From: an uncultured Selenomonas sp.
GTDB lineage: Bacteria; Bacillota; Negativicutes; Selenomonadales; Selenomonadaceae
Assembly: GCA_905372355.1 (NCBI GenBank)
Contig: CAJPOT010000014.1
Location: 1 to 38,846, forward strand
Reading direction: 5' to 3'
DNA length: 38,846 nucleotides
Part shown: positions 31,101 through 38,846 of the stretch, piece by piece
Position numbering within the stretch: position 1 is the stretch's first letter
How the letters are laid out: each line of letters opens with the position of its first letter
Notes under the pieces: model-generated
Seen by the model: only the letters and a program-made list of their open reading frames with translations
What the model was told of the DNA's origin: nothing
Database searches by the model: none
Program-made: the position numbers and the translations under genes

Positions 31101-33221
31101 ATGGCAATGGAAGCAAATGCCGCCAATGCTGCGGGGTCTTTGCAGCGAATACAGCGGCCTCAGACGACAGGATCGACAGATGCCGTAACGCGGCGAGGGG
31201 ACGGCACTTCGTCCTCCCCTTTTGCAAAGGAGACGAATGTCTCTATACGAAATTCCATTGCGGATTTGTCATCCGTCCTCGGGAGGATTTCCCAAGGACA
31301 GGAGGATTCGGTGGAGGTTCTGCCCGATCACCTGCAGAAGGTGATTCGTAATGTCATGGAAAGCGCTTTTTCGTTAAGTGCGACCTTGGAAGAGGGATTG
31401 GGCAGTACGACGGAGAGCCAGCGTTTTTCCTTGGAGCAGTTGGGCACGCTTTCGCGCATGCTCACACAACTGGGTGCACTCGCGGAAAAGGGCGTGCAGG
31501 TCAGCGATTTCAGTGAGAGCATGCAGACGTTGCTGCGAAATCTGAAATCGCTTCTGACGGCGCAGGAGGGTGGAAACTCCTTGGAGCCAGCCCTCTTGAA
31601 TAAGCTGTCCTTCCAACTGCTTGACGCTAAGGCGCTGGAGGATTTGCCGGCAGCCTTGCAGCAGGCATTGACGGTTTTGGCACAGACGCAGCCGCAGCCG
31701 CAGCAGGGTGCGAGCGAGACAAGTTCTTTTGACTTTCTGAAGTCTCTTGTGCAATATTTCATGCCGCGGCTCGGAGAGGAAAGTGTGTCGCCGATCATGC
31801 AAGAGTCGGGGCAGACGATGCCCGAAGGCGACGCGGATGCTGAGACCAGTGCGAATCCACCGATGCGCGATATGAGTGAAGGCGGTGCGAAGGAAGTGCG
31901 GCAAGAGGCGGCAAGGCAGATGTCGGAAGCCGCCAATGAGGAGACGAACGCTGCGCAGAAGGAAGGTGAAGCGATACTTGGGAAGGAGGCGGCGTTGAGA
32001 AAAGCGGCGACGCAACAGCCCCAACGGAATGACGCCATTGTGCAGCAGAATGCCGAGGGAATGGAACCTGACTTGTTGCCAGACGCTGAGGATGGCGCTT
32101 CGGAAACAACACAACAGCAGAAGGTTTCAGGGCAGGCAGAGACTACCGAGGGCAAGGGGCAGACGAAGACGCCTCAGGAGCAAAGCGGAGCACAGCAGCA
32201 AAAAGCCCTCGGACAGGGAAATGCTGCCGAGGGAAAAGGACAGTCGAGTGAGCAAATGCTGCGTGGTGCGCAGCAAGAGGGAAAGTCGACGGAATCAGCG
32301 GTATCGCGTCAGGATGAACAGAGTGTGAATCCGCAGTCGACAAGACAGGAAGGCACCAAACAGAATACAGTGCAGGAAAAGTCTCTGCTGCAGGGGCGGA
32401 ATCCTGCTGGTCCATCGACTAACTCACCGAGCAATACGCAGGGAGAGGCGAAAGCTTCTGCGCGTCAGATGCCCGTGATGCAGAATACGCCTCAGCTCAT
32501 GCAGAGTCTGAAGGAGACAGCGTCATTCATGCTGAAGAATATGCCGCTTACAGAGAAGGATGCTGCCTTGCTGCGCGACTTTATCAACAACGGGCAAAAA
32601 CTCTTGCCGGACAAGGAAGCGAAGCAGCTGCAGCTTCTCCTGCGCCTCAGTCAGAATAATGTTCCTGCTGCCGTCAATCAGGCTGCCGTGCAGAAGAATC
32701 TCGGCGATCTGCCGCGTCTCTGGGCATTTATGCAGCTCTGCGATATGACGGCGGTGAAGGACATGAAGGAGCAGCAGCTCAAGCGAGCGGGTAAGGATAT
32801 CGCGGAATTTGCCGCTTCGATGAAGCGTTCTATGGAAGGCGGCAGTCTTTTTCAGACGGACAGCAAGGGCAATGTGCATCGGTCACTGAATTTCATGTTG
32901 CCATTGTATATGGGGGAAGGCGAAAAACAGAGTTTCCCCGCGTATGCCAATGTCTATAACGAGGAGAAGTATTCGCCCGAGGATGGGAGCATGCACAAGG
33001 AAACGTGGCTCAGACTCTGCGTGCTTACAGACCATATTGGCGCCGTAGAGCTGACTTGCCAGGTGTACGACGCGAAGAGCCTCAACATGCGCGTGCTTTT
33101 CTCGGAGGCGTCTGCCGTGGAAGAGTTCAAGTCATATATTCCTGAGTTCAAGGAATCATTTCGTACGATGGCGTTGGAACTGACCGATCTCAAAGTCAGT
33201 ATAGCGGGTAGTAAAGAATGA
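31101..33221 (+). CDS. FliK-like protein (YlqG type)
   Basis: The product is 706 aa. The N-terminal part (1-~230) is helical; residues ~230-480 are low complexity, rich in Gln, Glu, Ala, Gly and Ser with imperfect repeats around EGKGQ and SGQA. The C-terminal ~150 residues (LPLYMGEGEKQSFPAYANVY, then LCVLTDHIGAVELTCQVYDA) resemble the flagellar hook-length control (Flg_hook) domain. Its position, immediately before an FlhB C-terminal-like gene, matches YlqG/YlqH of Bacillus subtilis, a FliK/FlhB-like pair outside the flagellar operon. The real function is unknown. GGAGG precedes the ATG. The next gene overlaps its stop (ATGA). Confidence 0.75.
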   Translation: MAMEANAANAAGSLQRIQRPQTTGSTDAVTRRGDGTSSSPFAKETNVSIRNSIADLSSVLGRISQGQEDSVEVLPDHLQKVIRNVMESAFSLSATLEEGLGSTTESQRFSLEQLGTLSRMLTQLGALAEKGVQVSDFSESMQTLLRNLKSLLTAQEGGNSLEPALLNKLSFQLLDAKALEDLPAALQQALTVLAQTQPQPQQGASETSSFDFLKSLVQYFMPRLGEESVSPIMQESGQTMPEGDADAETSANPPMRDMSEGGAKEVRQEAARQMSEAANEETNAAQKEGEAILGKEAALRKAATQQPQRNDAIVQQNAEGMEPDLLPDAEDGASETTQQQKVSGQAETTEGKGQTKTPQEQSGAQQQKALGQGNAAEGKGQSSEQMLRGAQQEGKSTESAVSRQDEQSVNPQSTRQEGTKQNTVQEKSLLQGRNPAGPSTNSPSNTQGEAKASARQMPVMQNTPQLMQSLKETASFMLKNMPLTEKDAALLRDFINNGQKLLPDKEAKQLQLLLRLSQNNVPAAVNQAAVQKNLGDLPRLWAFMQLCDMTAVKDMKEQQLKRAGKDIAEFAASMKRSMEGGSLFQTDSKGNVHRSLNFMLPLYMGEGEKQSFPAYANVYNEEKYSPEDGSMHKETWLRLCVLTDHIGAVELTCQVYDAKSLNMRVLFSEASAVEEFKSYIPEFKESFRTMALELTDLKVSIAGSKE

Positions 33222-33547
33222 TGGACACGAATATGGAAAATAAAGATTTGCCGCTGGAAGAGCGAGACGTTGCCAATCAAAGAGCTGTGGCTTTGCGCTA
33301 TGAGCCGGAAAGACAGCAAGCTCCGAAAGTCGTGGCGAAAGGACGTGGTTTCGTCGCGGAAAACATCCTCGCAGCGGCACAGAAAAACGCGATTCCTGTC
33401 TACCAGAATAAATCGCTCGTCAACATGCTGATGGCCTTGGAACTCGACCGAGAGATTCCGCCGGAACTTTACCGTGTAGTTGCTGAGGTTCTCGCCTATG
33501 TCTATCGCATAGACAAACGTCATCAGAAGCCAGAGTTGCCGCGGTGA
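33218..33547 (+). CDS. Stand-alone FlhB C-terminal domain protein (YlqH type)
   Basis: The product is 109 aa. From about residue 20 it matches the cytoplasmic domain of FlhB/YscU export-switch proteins: QRAVALRYEPERQQAPKVVA, KGRGFVAENIL, KNAIPVYQNKSLV, IPPELYRVVAEVLAYVYR. The NPTH autocleavage site expected before AVAL is replaced by VANQ, and there is no membrane domain. It may regulate or stand in for FlhB at the export gate, or act with the FliK-like product encoded just upstream. It overlaps that gene by 4 bases and yraN by 4 (GTGA). Confidence 0.88.
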   Translation: MMDTNMENKDLPLEERDVANQRAVALRYEPERQQAPKVVAKGRGFVAENILAAAQKNAIPVYQNKSLVNMLMALELDREIPPELYRVVAEVLAYVYRIDKRHQKPELPR

Positions 33548-33909
33548 TAACGAAGAGACTTGGCGACCGAGGTGAGGAAGCGGCGGCGCTGTATCTGGAA
33601 AAGCGTGGCTGCCGCATATTAGAACGGCAATTTCGCATGAAGACGGGTGAGATCGACATCATTGCTGAGGAAGATGGGACATTGCTCTTCATCGAGGTCA
33701 AGACACGCCATCCGACGCGCTTCGGCACGCCGGCTCAGGCCGTAGGACGCACGAAACAGCGACGTATTTTTCGTACAGCCTTTTTGTATATGCAGAAGCA
33801 TGGGTTTGTGGAAAGAGCCTGTCGATTTGATGTCATAGAAATCCTCGCGACGGACGAATCTTATGCGGTACGCCATTATGAGAACGCCTTTGAATTTGAT
33901 GGTATTTAA
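33544..33909 (+). CDS. yraN: UPF0102 endonuclease-fold protein YraN
   Basis: The product is 121 aa from GTG at 33544, overlapping the FlhB-like stop. It has the Holliday-resolvase/restriction-like fold motifs: LGDRGEEAAALYLEKRG, GEIDIIAEEDGTLLFIEVKT with the D..EVK catalytic triad, and FDVIEI. The function is not firmly known; family members are predicted nucleases. It is the last gene of the rbgA unit. The following 148 bases up to the rplM promoter hold nothing recognised. Confidence 0.92.
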   Translation: MITKRLGDRGEEAAALYLEKRGCRILERQFRMKTGEIDIIAEEDGTLLFIEVKTRHPTRFGTPAQAVGRTKQRRIFRTAFLYMQKHGFVERACRFDVIEILATDESYAVRHYENAFEFDGI

Positions 33910-34057
33910 GGGAATTTGATAAATTCAGTGATTCCTGAAGGGTTTGGAGGGAAGGCGCCTTTGTCGTTTGCGGCTGCATAAGCTACCAAAGTTTGGCAGA
34001 ACGATGCGACAATTAAACTTGCAATCTGCCAAGCAGAGCAGCGGCAAGAAAAAATGC

Positions 34058-34086
34058 TTGACAAGCTGTGCCCTTTTGAATAGAAT
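34058..34086 (+). promoter_or_regulatory. Promoter of rplM-rpsI
   Basis: Consensus TTGACA (34058-34063), a 17-base spacer, and TAGAAT (34081-34086). Confidence 0.85.
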
Positions 34087-34092
34087 ATCTCT

Positions 34093-34188
34093 GTATGAGT
34101 CGTAGCAAGCGCATCCATTAGCCCCGGAGCGCCAGCGGGCCATCATCTATGAAAATAATGCATTACAATAGGTTGAGGGAGGATTCGC
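34093..34188 (+). promoter_or_regulatory. rplM leader RNA, candidate L13-type autoregulatory leader
   Basis: About 95 nt are transcribed before rplM. A compact hairpin GCCCCGG...GGGC lies near 34120-34141 (GCCC and GGGC arms with a GCGCC core). L13 leaders upstream of rplM-rpsI are known in Firmicutes; membership here is inferred from position and a single visible hairpin. Confidence 0.4.
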
Positions 34189-34629
34189 ATGAAGACGACA
34201 TTTATGGCGAATGCAGCGAATATCGAACGCAAGTGGTATGTTGTCGACGCTGCCGGCCAGACGGTAGGTCGCTTGGCAGCGGAAGTCGCCAAGGTGCTTC
34301 GCGGCAAGAACAAGCCGACCTTCACGCCGCATGTTGATACGGGTGATTTCGTCATTGTGATCAACGCGGAGAAGGCGGTCTTTACAGGCAAGAAACTTAC
34401 GGATAAGATGTATTTCCGTCATTCCGGATATCCGGGTGGCACGACGTTCACAGCGGCAGGAAAGCTTATGGAGAAAGCTCCGGAGAAGGTCATTGAGAAA
34501 GCGGTGCGCGGCATGTTGCCGAAAAATCGCCTCGGTGCACAGATGTACCGCAAGCTCAATGTCTATGCTGGTTCGGAACACCCCCACGCAGCGCAGAAGC
34601 CCGAAGTGCTCGCGCTCGACATCCGTTGA
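34189..34629 (+). CDS. rplM: 50S ribosomal protein L13
   Basis: The product is 146 aa. [20 protein letters not shown] is the standard L13 beginning, and LGRL-type [18 protein letters not shown] and the GMLPKNRLG segment near 110 confirm it. It is an early 50S assembly protein. GGGAGG lies 6 bases before the ATG. rpsI follows 25 bases later, the universal L13-S9 pair. Confidence 0.97.
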   Translation: MKTTFMANAANIERKWYVVDAAGQTVGRLAAEVAKVLRGKNKPTFTPHVDTGDFVIVINAEKAVFTGKKLTDKMYFRHSGYPGGTTFTAAGKLMEKAPEKVIEKAVRGMLPKNRLGAQMYRKLNVYAGSEHPHAAQKPEVLALDIR

Positions 34630-34654
34630 TTTCTGGAAGGAGGAGCTTTAATCC

Positions 34655-35047
34655 ATGGCATTAGTCAGCTATTACGGCACGGGTCGCAGGAAGACCTCGG
34701 TCGCTCGCGTTCGCTTGGTTCCCGGTGACGGCAAGGTCACGATCAACGGCCGCGATATGGAAGAGTATTTCGGTCTCAAGACGCTTGAGCTCATCGTTCG
34801 TCAGCCGTTGAACCTCACCGATACGGTGGACAAGTACGATGTCATTGCTAACGTCAAGGGTGGTGGCGCCTCGGGCCAGGCAGGTGCGATTCGTCACGGC
34901 ATCACGCGCGCCCTGATGGAACTCGATGGAGAGCTTCGCCCGGCGCTGAAAAAGGCTGGATTCGTCACGCGCGATCCGCGCGAGAAGGAGCGCCGCAAGT
35001 ACGGTCTCAAAAAAGCTCGCAAGGCCTCTCAGTTCTCGAAGCGTTAA
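34655..35047 (+). CDS. rpsI: 30S ribosomal protein S9
   Basis: The product is 130 aa. It begins [20 protein letters not shown] and ends with the invariant basic tail [20 protein letters not shown] then SKR, which reaches the P-site tRNA. GGAGGAG precedes the ATG. A strong terminator follows. Confidence 0.97.
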   Translation: MALVSYYGTGRRKTSVARVRLVPGDGKVTINGRDMEEYFGLKTLELIVRQPLNLTDTVDKYDVIANVKGGGASGQAGAIRHGITRALMELDGELRPALKKAGFVTRDPREKERRKYGLKKARKASQFSKR

Positions 35048-35074
35048 GCAGCAAGAACCGAATAGAAAGTTACA

Positions 35075-35107
35075 AAAGCCCGCTATCCAAGAGATGGCGG
35101 GCTTTTT
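35075..35107 (+). terminator. Terminator of rplM-rpsI
   Basis: AGCCCGC (35077-35083) pairs with GCGGGCT (35097-35103), extended by flanking A/T pairs, and ends in a T run. Confidence 0.9.
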
Positions 35108-35174
35108 CAGTTATCTCAACGTGCTGAAGTTGCCCGTAAGATTGACAAAAATACGTTGATTTTCGAGTTGAACG

Positions 35175-36452
35175 TTACATATATCTCTGCGTATTTTGCG
35201 TGGAGGCAGGGGTACGGCTGAGACAAACAGCGCAGCAGAGCGCAGCCGATGCGGCGCACACTTGAAGGGTGAGGCCGTCCACATAGGTGGCGGGCGAGGC
35301 AAGGGATGCGCCGTCTCCCATGAGAAACTCGCCTGCAAATACAATTCCGAGCGCACCTGCAAGCTGCTGACCCGTCGTCAGGACGGCACCACCAACGCCC
35401 GCATCCGCCATCGGCAGATAGCGCAGAACAATACCTGTCGAAATGGGAATCACTGTGCCGTTGCCGATCCCGAGGACAAACAACGCGAGGAGGACAAAGG
35501 GAATTGCAGTGGACAGTCCCGTGATTGTGCCGAGCAACACGGCGAGGATGCCCGTGCCCGTGCAGAGCGTTCCACAGATCAACACGTGCGACGGCGAGTA
35601 TCTCCGCATGAGCATAGGACCTGCGGAGGAGGCGAGGACGAATCCCGTGCCGACCGCCATAAAGACAAGTCCCGCCATCTGCGGCGAGAGTTCACAGATG
35701 TTTTGCAGATAGAGGCCGAGAATGACAAAGAAGGGCACAATGGCGGCGTACAGGCATACATTGAGAAGAATTCCGACCATATAGCCACGATAACGAAAGA
35801 GTCGAAGAGGATTTCCGAGATGCTTTTGGTATGTCTCGTGTGCAGCGTTTGGATTCGGTGGCAGCGACCTGCAGCCAATGGCGGCGATCAGGCAGATCGG
35901 CATGTTGACAAGGAAAATCATGCGCCAACCGAGTCCAAGAAAATCCCATGCAGGAATCCAGCCGCCGAGTACCTGCCCCATGATCTGCCCGAGTCCGATG
36001 GACACGCCGAATGCGGATAGTGCCTGCACACGTGCATTCTCTTCGTATGAGACACGAATCAGAGCGAGTACCTGCGGCACCATGACCGCGCCCGAAAGCC
36101 CTTGCAGAAGACGTGCGACAACAAGTTGTTGTGCCGTCTGAGCAACGCCGCAGAGTGCTGAGGTCGCGGCAAAAAGAAAAAGCCCGAGACGGTAGATACG
36201 CCGCCGTCCGAAACGGTCGCCGAGGTGGCCGCCGACAATCAGGCCTACGCCGTAGACGAGTGCATAACCGCTCATAATGCCCTCGAATTCTGCAGCCGAC
36301 GGATGTAATGAGGAAATGATGGCGGGGGCGGCGACATTGATAACGAACTGGTCGAAGATGGACAGAAACGAGCCGACCAGGATAAAGGGCAGAATATAAA
36401 GTGAGACGGATACCGTTGCGCTCGTTGAAGCAATGCTGTTTTTCCTATCCAT
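35175..36452 (-). CDS. MFS drug-type efflux transporter (DHA2-like)
   Basis: The product is 425 aa from ATG at 36452, with AGGAGAG 7 bases upstream; nine more codons are open. About 12 membrane segments are visible. The first, LYILPFILVGSFLSIFDQFV with NVAAP after it, has the conserved Asp in TM1. The motif A loop is GGHLGDRFGRRR between TM2 and TM3. RLLQGLSGAVMVPQVLALI is the TM4 motif B region, and GQIMGQVLGGW is motif C of drug antiporters. It is likely a proton-driven exporter of an unknown small molecule. It is divergent from a MocR-type regulator that probably controls it. Confidence 0.9.
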   Translation of the reverse strand: MDRKNSIASTSATVSVSLYILPFILVGSFLSIFDQFVINVAAPAIISSLHPSAAEFEGIMSGYALVYGVGLIVGGHLGDRFGRRRIYRLGLFLFAATSALCGVAQTAQQLVVARLLQGLSGAVMVPQVLALIRVSYEENARVQALSAFGVSIGLGQIMGQVLGGWIPAWDFLGLGWRMIFLVNMPICLIAAIGCRSLPPNPNAAHETYQKHLGNPLRLFRYRGYMVGILLNVCLYAAIVPFFVILGLYLQNICELSPQMAGLVFMAVGTGFVLASSAGPMLMRRYSPSHVLICGTLCTGTGILAVLLGTITGLSTAIPFVLLALFVLGIGNGTVIPISTGIVLRYLPMADAGVGGAVLTTGQQLAGALGIVFAGEFLMGDGASLASPATYVDGLTLQVCAASAALCCAVCLSRTPASTQNTQRYM

Positions 36453-36473
36453 GATCATCTCTCCTGTGATATA

Positions 36474-36535
36474 ATACATACAATTATTATGTTAGACCGC
36501 CTATTGTATGATTTCAACAGTAAAATTGTATGTAT
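36474..36535. promoter_or_regulatory. Operator-like 12-bp perfect inverted repeat between MFS and MocR genes
   Basis: ATACATACAATT (36474-36485) and AATTGTATGTAT (36524-36535) are exact inverted repeats 50 bases apart centre to centre, close to five helical turns. A third half-site, ATTGTATG, lies at 36503-36510. The region spans the divergent promoters. MocR regulators commonly bind such spaced repeats. Exact promoter hexamers are unclear. Confidence 0.65.
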
Positions 36536-36558
36536 GACAATGTTGTAGGAGATGTCCT

Positions 36559-37965
36559 ATGCCCATCAATTCGTTCGATAATTATCCTATGACGTGGTGT
36601 CCCGCACGCGCGGAGCTCCATCCTCCGTTCTATCGTGCACTTGCTGCTCAGCTCGAATACGACATCCTCAGCGGACGGCTGCTGCCGCATACAAAACTTC
36701 CGCCGCAGCGGGAACTCGCCGACTTTCTGGACCTTAATCTGAGCACGGTGACACGCGCTTTTCGTCTTTGCACGGACAAGGGGTTGATCTATGCGGTCAT
36801 TGGGCGCGGGACGTTCGTCTCGCCGAATGCCGTGCTGCATGATACGATGGGAGGAACGGAAAAGTCAATCATCGAACTCGGCAGCATTCATCCATACGAG
36901 GAGTTCAACGAGATTCTTGCGGATACTGCACGGGATATCCTGCGCGGCAAGGATGCAGCGCGGCTCTTCGCGCTTAGTGGTGTGCAGGATGAGGACCGTC
37001 ATGCGCGAACTGCGTGCAGCTGGCTTGCACGGGTTTCTCTCGCGGCAGAGCCGGCGAATCTCCTTCTTACTTCTGGCACGCAGAGTGCACTTGCAATCGT
37101 ACTCACTGCGCTGTTTGATGCAGGAGATCGAATTGCGGTGGACGGATATACGTATGCGAATTTCATCGGCCTTGCAAAACAGTTGAACATACGCCTCATC
37201 CCCATCGAGGGAGATGGGGATGGGATGCTGCCGGATGCGCTCGCACGGCAGCGTCAGCAGATAAACATCAAGGGTGTCTATCTTATGCCGTCCTGCGCGA
37301 ATCCGACTGGCATCATCATGCCTGAGGAACGGCGCAAGAAGATTGCAGCGGTGCTGCGTAAGCACAATATGCTTTTGATTGAGGACGATGCTTATGGCTT
37401 TACGGTACGCGAGAACGCTGTGCCCATGACCATGCTTCTCCCGCGGCAGTCCGTTTATCTGCACAGCCTGTCAAAACTTACCTGCCCCGGACTGCGCGTT
37501 GCATATATGCTTGTTCCCGCGCATCTCAGGCAACTCATTCGGAGAGCAGCGCGCAGCATTAGCATGGCGATCCCTCCGCTGAGTGCGGAGATCGTATCAG
37601 AGCTGATTGCCAGCGGCGCGGCAGAGCGTATAATGAGGGAGAAATGTCGGATGTCTGAGGAGCGCAATCGCATCTTTCGAGGGATTTTCCCTGCACAGAC
37701 GAGGAATCCACGCAGCTTCTTCCAATGGATGCCACTGCCTGTGGGATGCGGTGGGGCGAATTTCGAGGCACAGGCACAGCATCGCGGTGTGCGTGTCCTC
37801 TCGTCGGATCACTTTGCCGTCGGCGGGGAGGCGGAGCATTCCTTTATTCGCCTCGCCCTCTGCTCGCCGCCAACGAATGAGGAGCTGGCGCGCGGACTAC
37901 GGATTGTTCATGATCTGATGGAGGAAAATACGATTCCGCCGCAGACGGAGACATTGATCCTTTAG
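36559..37965 (+). CDS. MocR-type regulator: GntR winged helix fused to aminotransferase-like domain
   Basis: The product is 468 aa. A GntR winged helix at about 25-92 (PFYRALAAQLEYDILSGRL, LPPQRELADFLDLNLSTVTR, GRGTFV) is joined to a fold-type I PLP domain. In it, TSGTQSALAIVLTAL, ANPTGIIMPEERR, LLIEDDAYGF (Asp that pairs with the PLP ring) and LHSLSKLTCPGLRVAYM with PLP-binding Lys306 are all present. Such proteins sense PLP adducts and regulate divergent genes. TAGGAGATG precedes the ATG. It faces the MFS exporter across an inverted repeat and is followed 96 bases later by a racemase-family gene, so amino-acid-like ligands are plausible. Confidence 0.92.
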   Translation: MPINSFDNYPMTWCPARAELHPPFYRALAAQLEYDILSGRLLPHTKLPPQRELADFLDLNLSTVTRAFRLCTDKGLIYAVIGRGTFVSPNAVLHDTMGGTEKSIIELGSIHPYEEFNEILADTARDILRGKDAARLFALSGVQDEDRHARTACSWLARVSLAAEPANLLLTSGTQSALAIVLTALFDAGDRIAVDGYTYANFIGLAKQLNIRLIPIEGDGDGMLPDALARQRQQINIKGVYLMPSCANPTGIIMPEERRKKIAAVLRKHNMLLIEDDAYGFTVRENAVPMTMLLPRQSVYLHSLSKLTCPGLRVAYMLVPAHLRQLIRRAARSISMAIPPLSAEIVSELIASGAAERIMREKCRMSEERNRIFRGIFPAQTRNPRSFFQWMPLPVGCGGANFEAQAQHRGVRVLSSDHFAVGGEAEHSFIRLALCSPPTNEELARGLRIVHDLMEENTIPPQTETLIL

Positions 37966-38061
37966 GAAGAATAAAGGAAGAGCGGGGTGAATTGTCCTCC
38001 CTACAATTTTTATCTTGTTATGACGGATGGGCGGTGCTATCGTAATGACAGAGGTGATATG

Positions 38062-38751
38062 ATGAAAACAATAGGGCTGATCGGTGGTATGAGTTGGGAA
38101 AGTACGGTGACATACTATCAGGTCATCAACGAAACGATTAAAAATCAGCTGGGTGGTCTGCACTCTGCAAAATGTATTCTATACAGCGTCGATTTTGATG
38201 AAATTGAGAAATATCAAGCGAGCGGGGAATGGGATAAGAGCGCAGATGTTTTGTCTGAAGCCGCACAAGCATTGGAACGGGCGGGGGCGGATTATATCGT
38301 AATCTGCACCAATACGATGCACAAGGTAGCGCCTGAAATCGGCAGGAGAATTCATATCCCAATCCTGCATATTGCGGACATGACCGCTGTACAGCTAAAG
38401 AAACAAGGCATCCGAAAAGTCGGCCTGCTCGGCACGAAATATACCATGCAGCAGGATTTCTATAAAAATATTTTGATCAAACAGGGGGTTGAGGTCATCG
38501 TTCCGAATGATGATGATGTCGATGTCGTCAATCGCGTCATTTACGATGAACTGTGTCTCGGAAAAATTTTTGAGAAGTCCAAAGCTGCATATCTGGACAT
38601 TATTCATAAACTCGCACGAAACGGGGCGCAGGGGATCATCCTGGGATGTACTGAAATCGGACTTCTTATCCAGCAATCCGATACCGATATTCCACTCTTT
38701 GATACCACACTCATTCATGCAGAACAAGCAGCACTTAAATCACTTGAGTGA
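38062..38751 (+). CDS. Aspartate/glutamate racemase family protein
   Basis: The product is 229 aa from ATG at 38062 (GAGGTGAT just upstream; ATG at 38059 is adjacent). It starts MKTIGLIGGMSWESTVTYY, typical of the PLP-independent Asp/Glu or broad-specificity (YgeA-like) racemases. The two catalytic cysteines are visible: Cys82 in CTNTMHK and Cys196 in LGCTEIGLL. HIADMTAVQLKK and VGLLGTKYTM are further family motifs. It interconverts L- and D-amino acids in the cytoplasm; the exact substrate is uncertain. It lies downstream of the MocR gene on the same strand and ends at a terminator. Confidence 0.9.
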   Translation: MKTIGLIGGMSWESTVTYYQVINETIKNQLGGLHSAKCILYSVDFDEIEKYQASGEWDKSADVLSEAAQALERAGADYIVICTNTMHKVAPEIGRRIHIPILHIADMTAVQLKKQGIRKVGLLGTKYTMQQDFYKNILIKQGVEVIVPNDDDVDVVNRVIYDELCLGKIFEKSKAAYLDIIHKLARNGAQGIILGCTEIGLLIQQSDTDIPLFDTTLIHAEQAALKSLE

Positions 38752-38753
38752 TA

Positions 38754-38797
38754 AAAAGAGATTCCGTTCGTCTTATTGACGTTTGGAATCCCTTTTC
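38754..38797 (+). terminator. Terminator after the racemase gene
   Basis: AAAAGAGATTCC (38754-38765) pairs with GGAATCCCTTTT (38785-38796) with one mismatch. An inner CGTC/GACG stem closes the loop, and the structure ends in TTTT. The last 49 bases of the window hold nothing recognised. Confidence 0.8.
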
Positions 38798-38846
38798 TAC
38801 TTTATCGGACACGGTATTCTATTTGCAATTATTCCATCATGCGAGA

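Overview
The window reads as chromosome of a Negativicutes bacterium, most likely Selenomonas or a close relative. That is an inference from gene content and GC-rich codon use, not from a marker search. Most genes are Firmicutes housekeeping genes: infC-rpmI-rplT, miaA-hfq, ylxM-ffh-rpsP-khpA-ylqD-rimM-trmD, priA, ssrA, the rbgA-rnhB-ylqG-ylqH-yraN set and rplM-rpsI. They have clear Shine-Dalgarno sites and good sigma-A-type promoters.

Layout. 1-443: tandem copies of a structured repeat running into a C-terminal fragment of a superfamily I helicase. 565-1607 (minus): two small exported proteins of unknown function. 1711-3033: infC (AUU start) behind an attenuator-like leader, then rpmI and rplT. 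3034-3138: a third, diverged copy of the structured repeat, serving as the upstream region of an SpoU-type RNA methyltransferase. 3968-9146: thiN (minus), a UPF0173 hydrolase, miaA, hfq, dut and rqcH (minus). 9154-11118 (minus): a chemoreceptor. 11336-15579: the SRP/ribosome-maturation operon. 15599-19327: a secreted 3D-domain protein, priA and tmRNA. 19395-21740 (minus): a GAF/EAL c-di-GMP protein with a degenerate GGDEF. 22003-24069: a HAD phosphatase and an RlmD-type methyltransferase.

24070-29335 is accessory DNA. It contains an IS30-family element with visible terminal inverted repeats, inserted beside a sequence resembling its own end. Next comes a markedly AT-rich segment with a SAP/DUF6434-type protein, a truncated phage tape-measure gene, a small XRE regulator and a single-chain DUF262 + HNH (GmrSD/BrxU/SspE-like) putative restriction enzyme. 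It ends with a pair of exact 20-bp direct repeats that look like a transposon end. This is the best candidate for a mobile defence module.

29336-35107 returns to core genes: rbgA, rnhB, a FliK-like protein, a stand-alone FlhB C-terminal domain lacking the NPTH autocleavage site, yraN, and rplM-rpsI behind a leader. 35175-38797 carries an MFS exporter divergent from a MocR-type PLP regulator, with a perfect 12-bp inverted repeat between them, followed by an Asp/Glu racemase-family enzyme.

The core genes centre on translation: initiation, ribosomal proteins, 50S assembly (RbgA), tRNA and rRNA modification (TrmD, MiaA, RlmD, SpoU), 16S maturation (RimM), protein targeting (Ffh) and two ribosome-rescue routes (tmRNA and RqcH).
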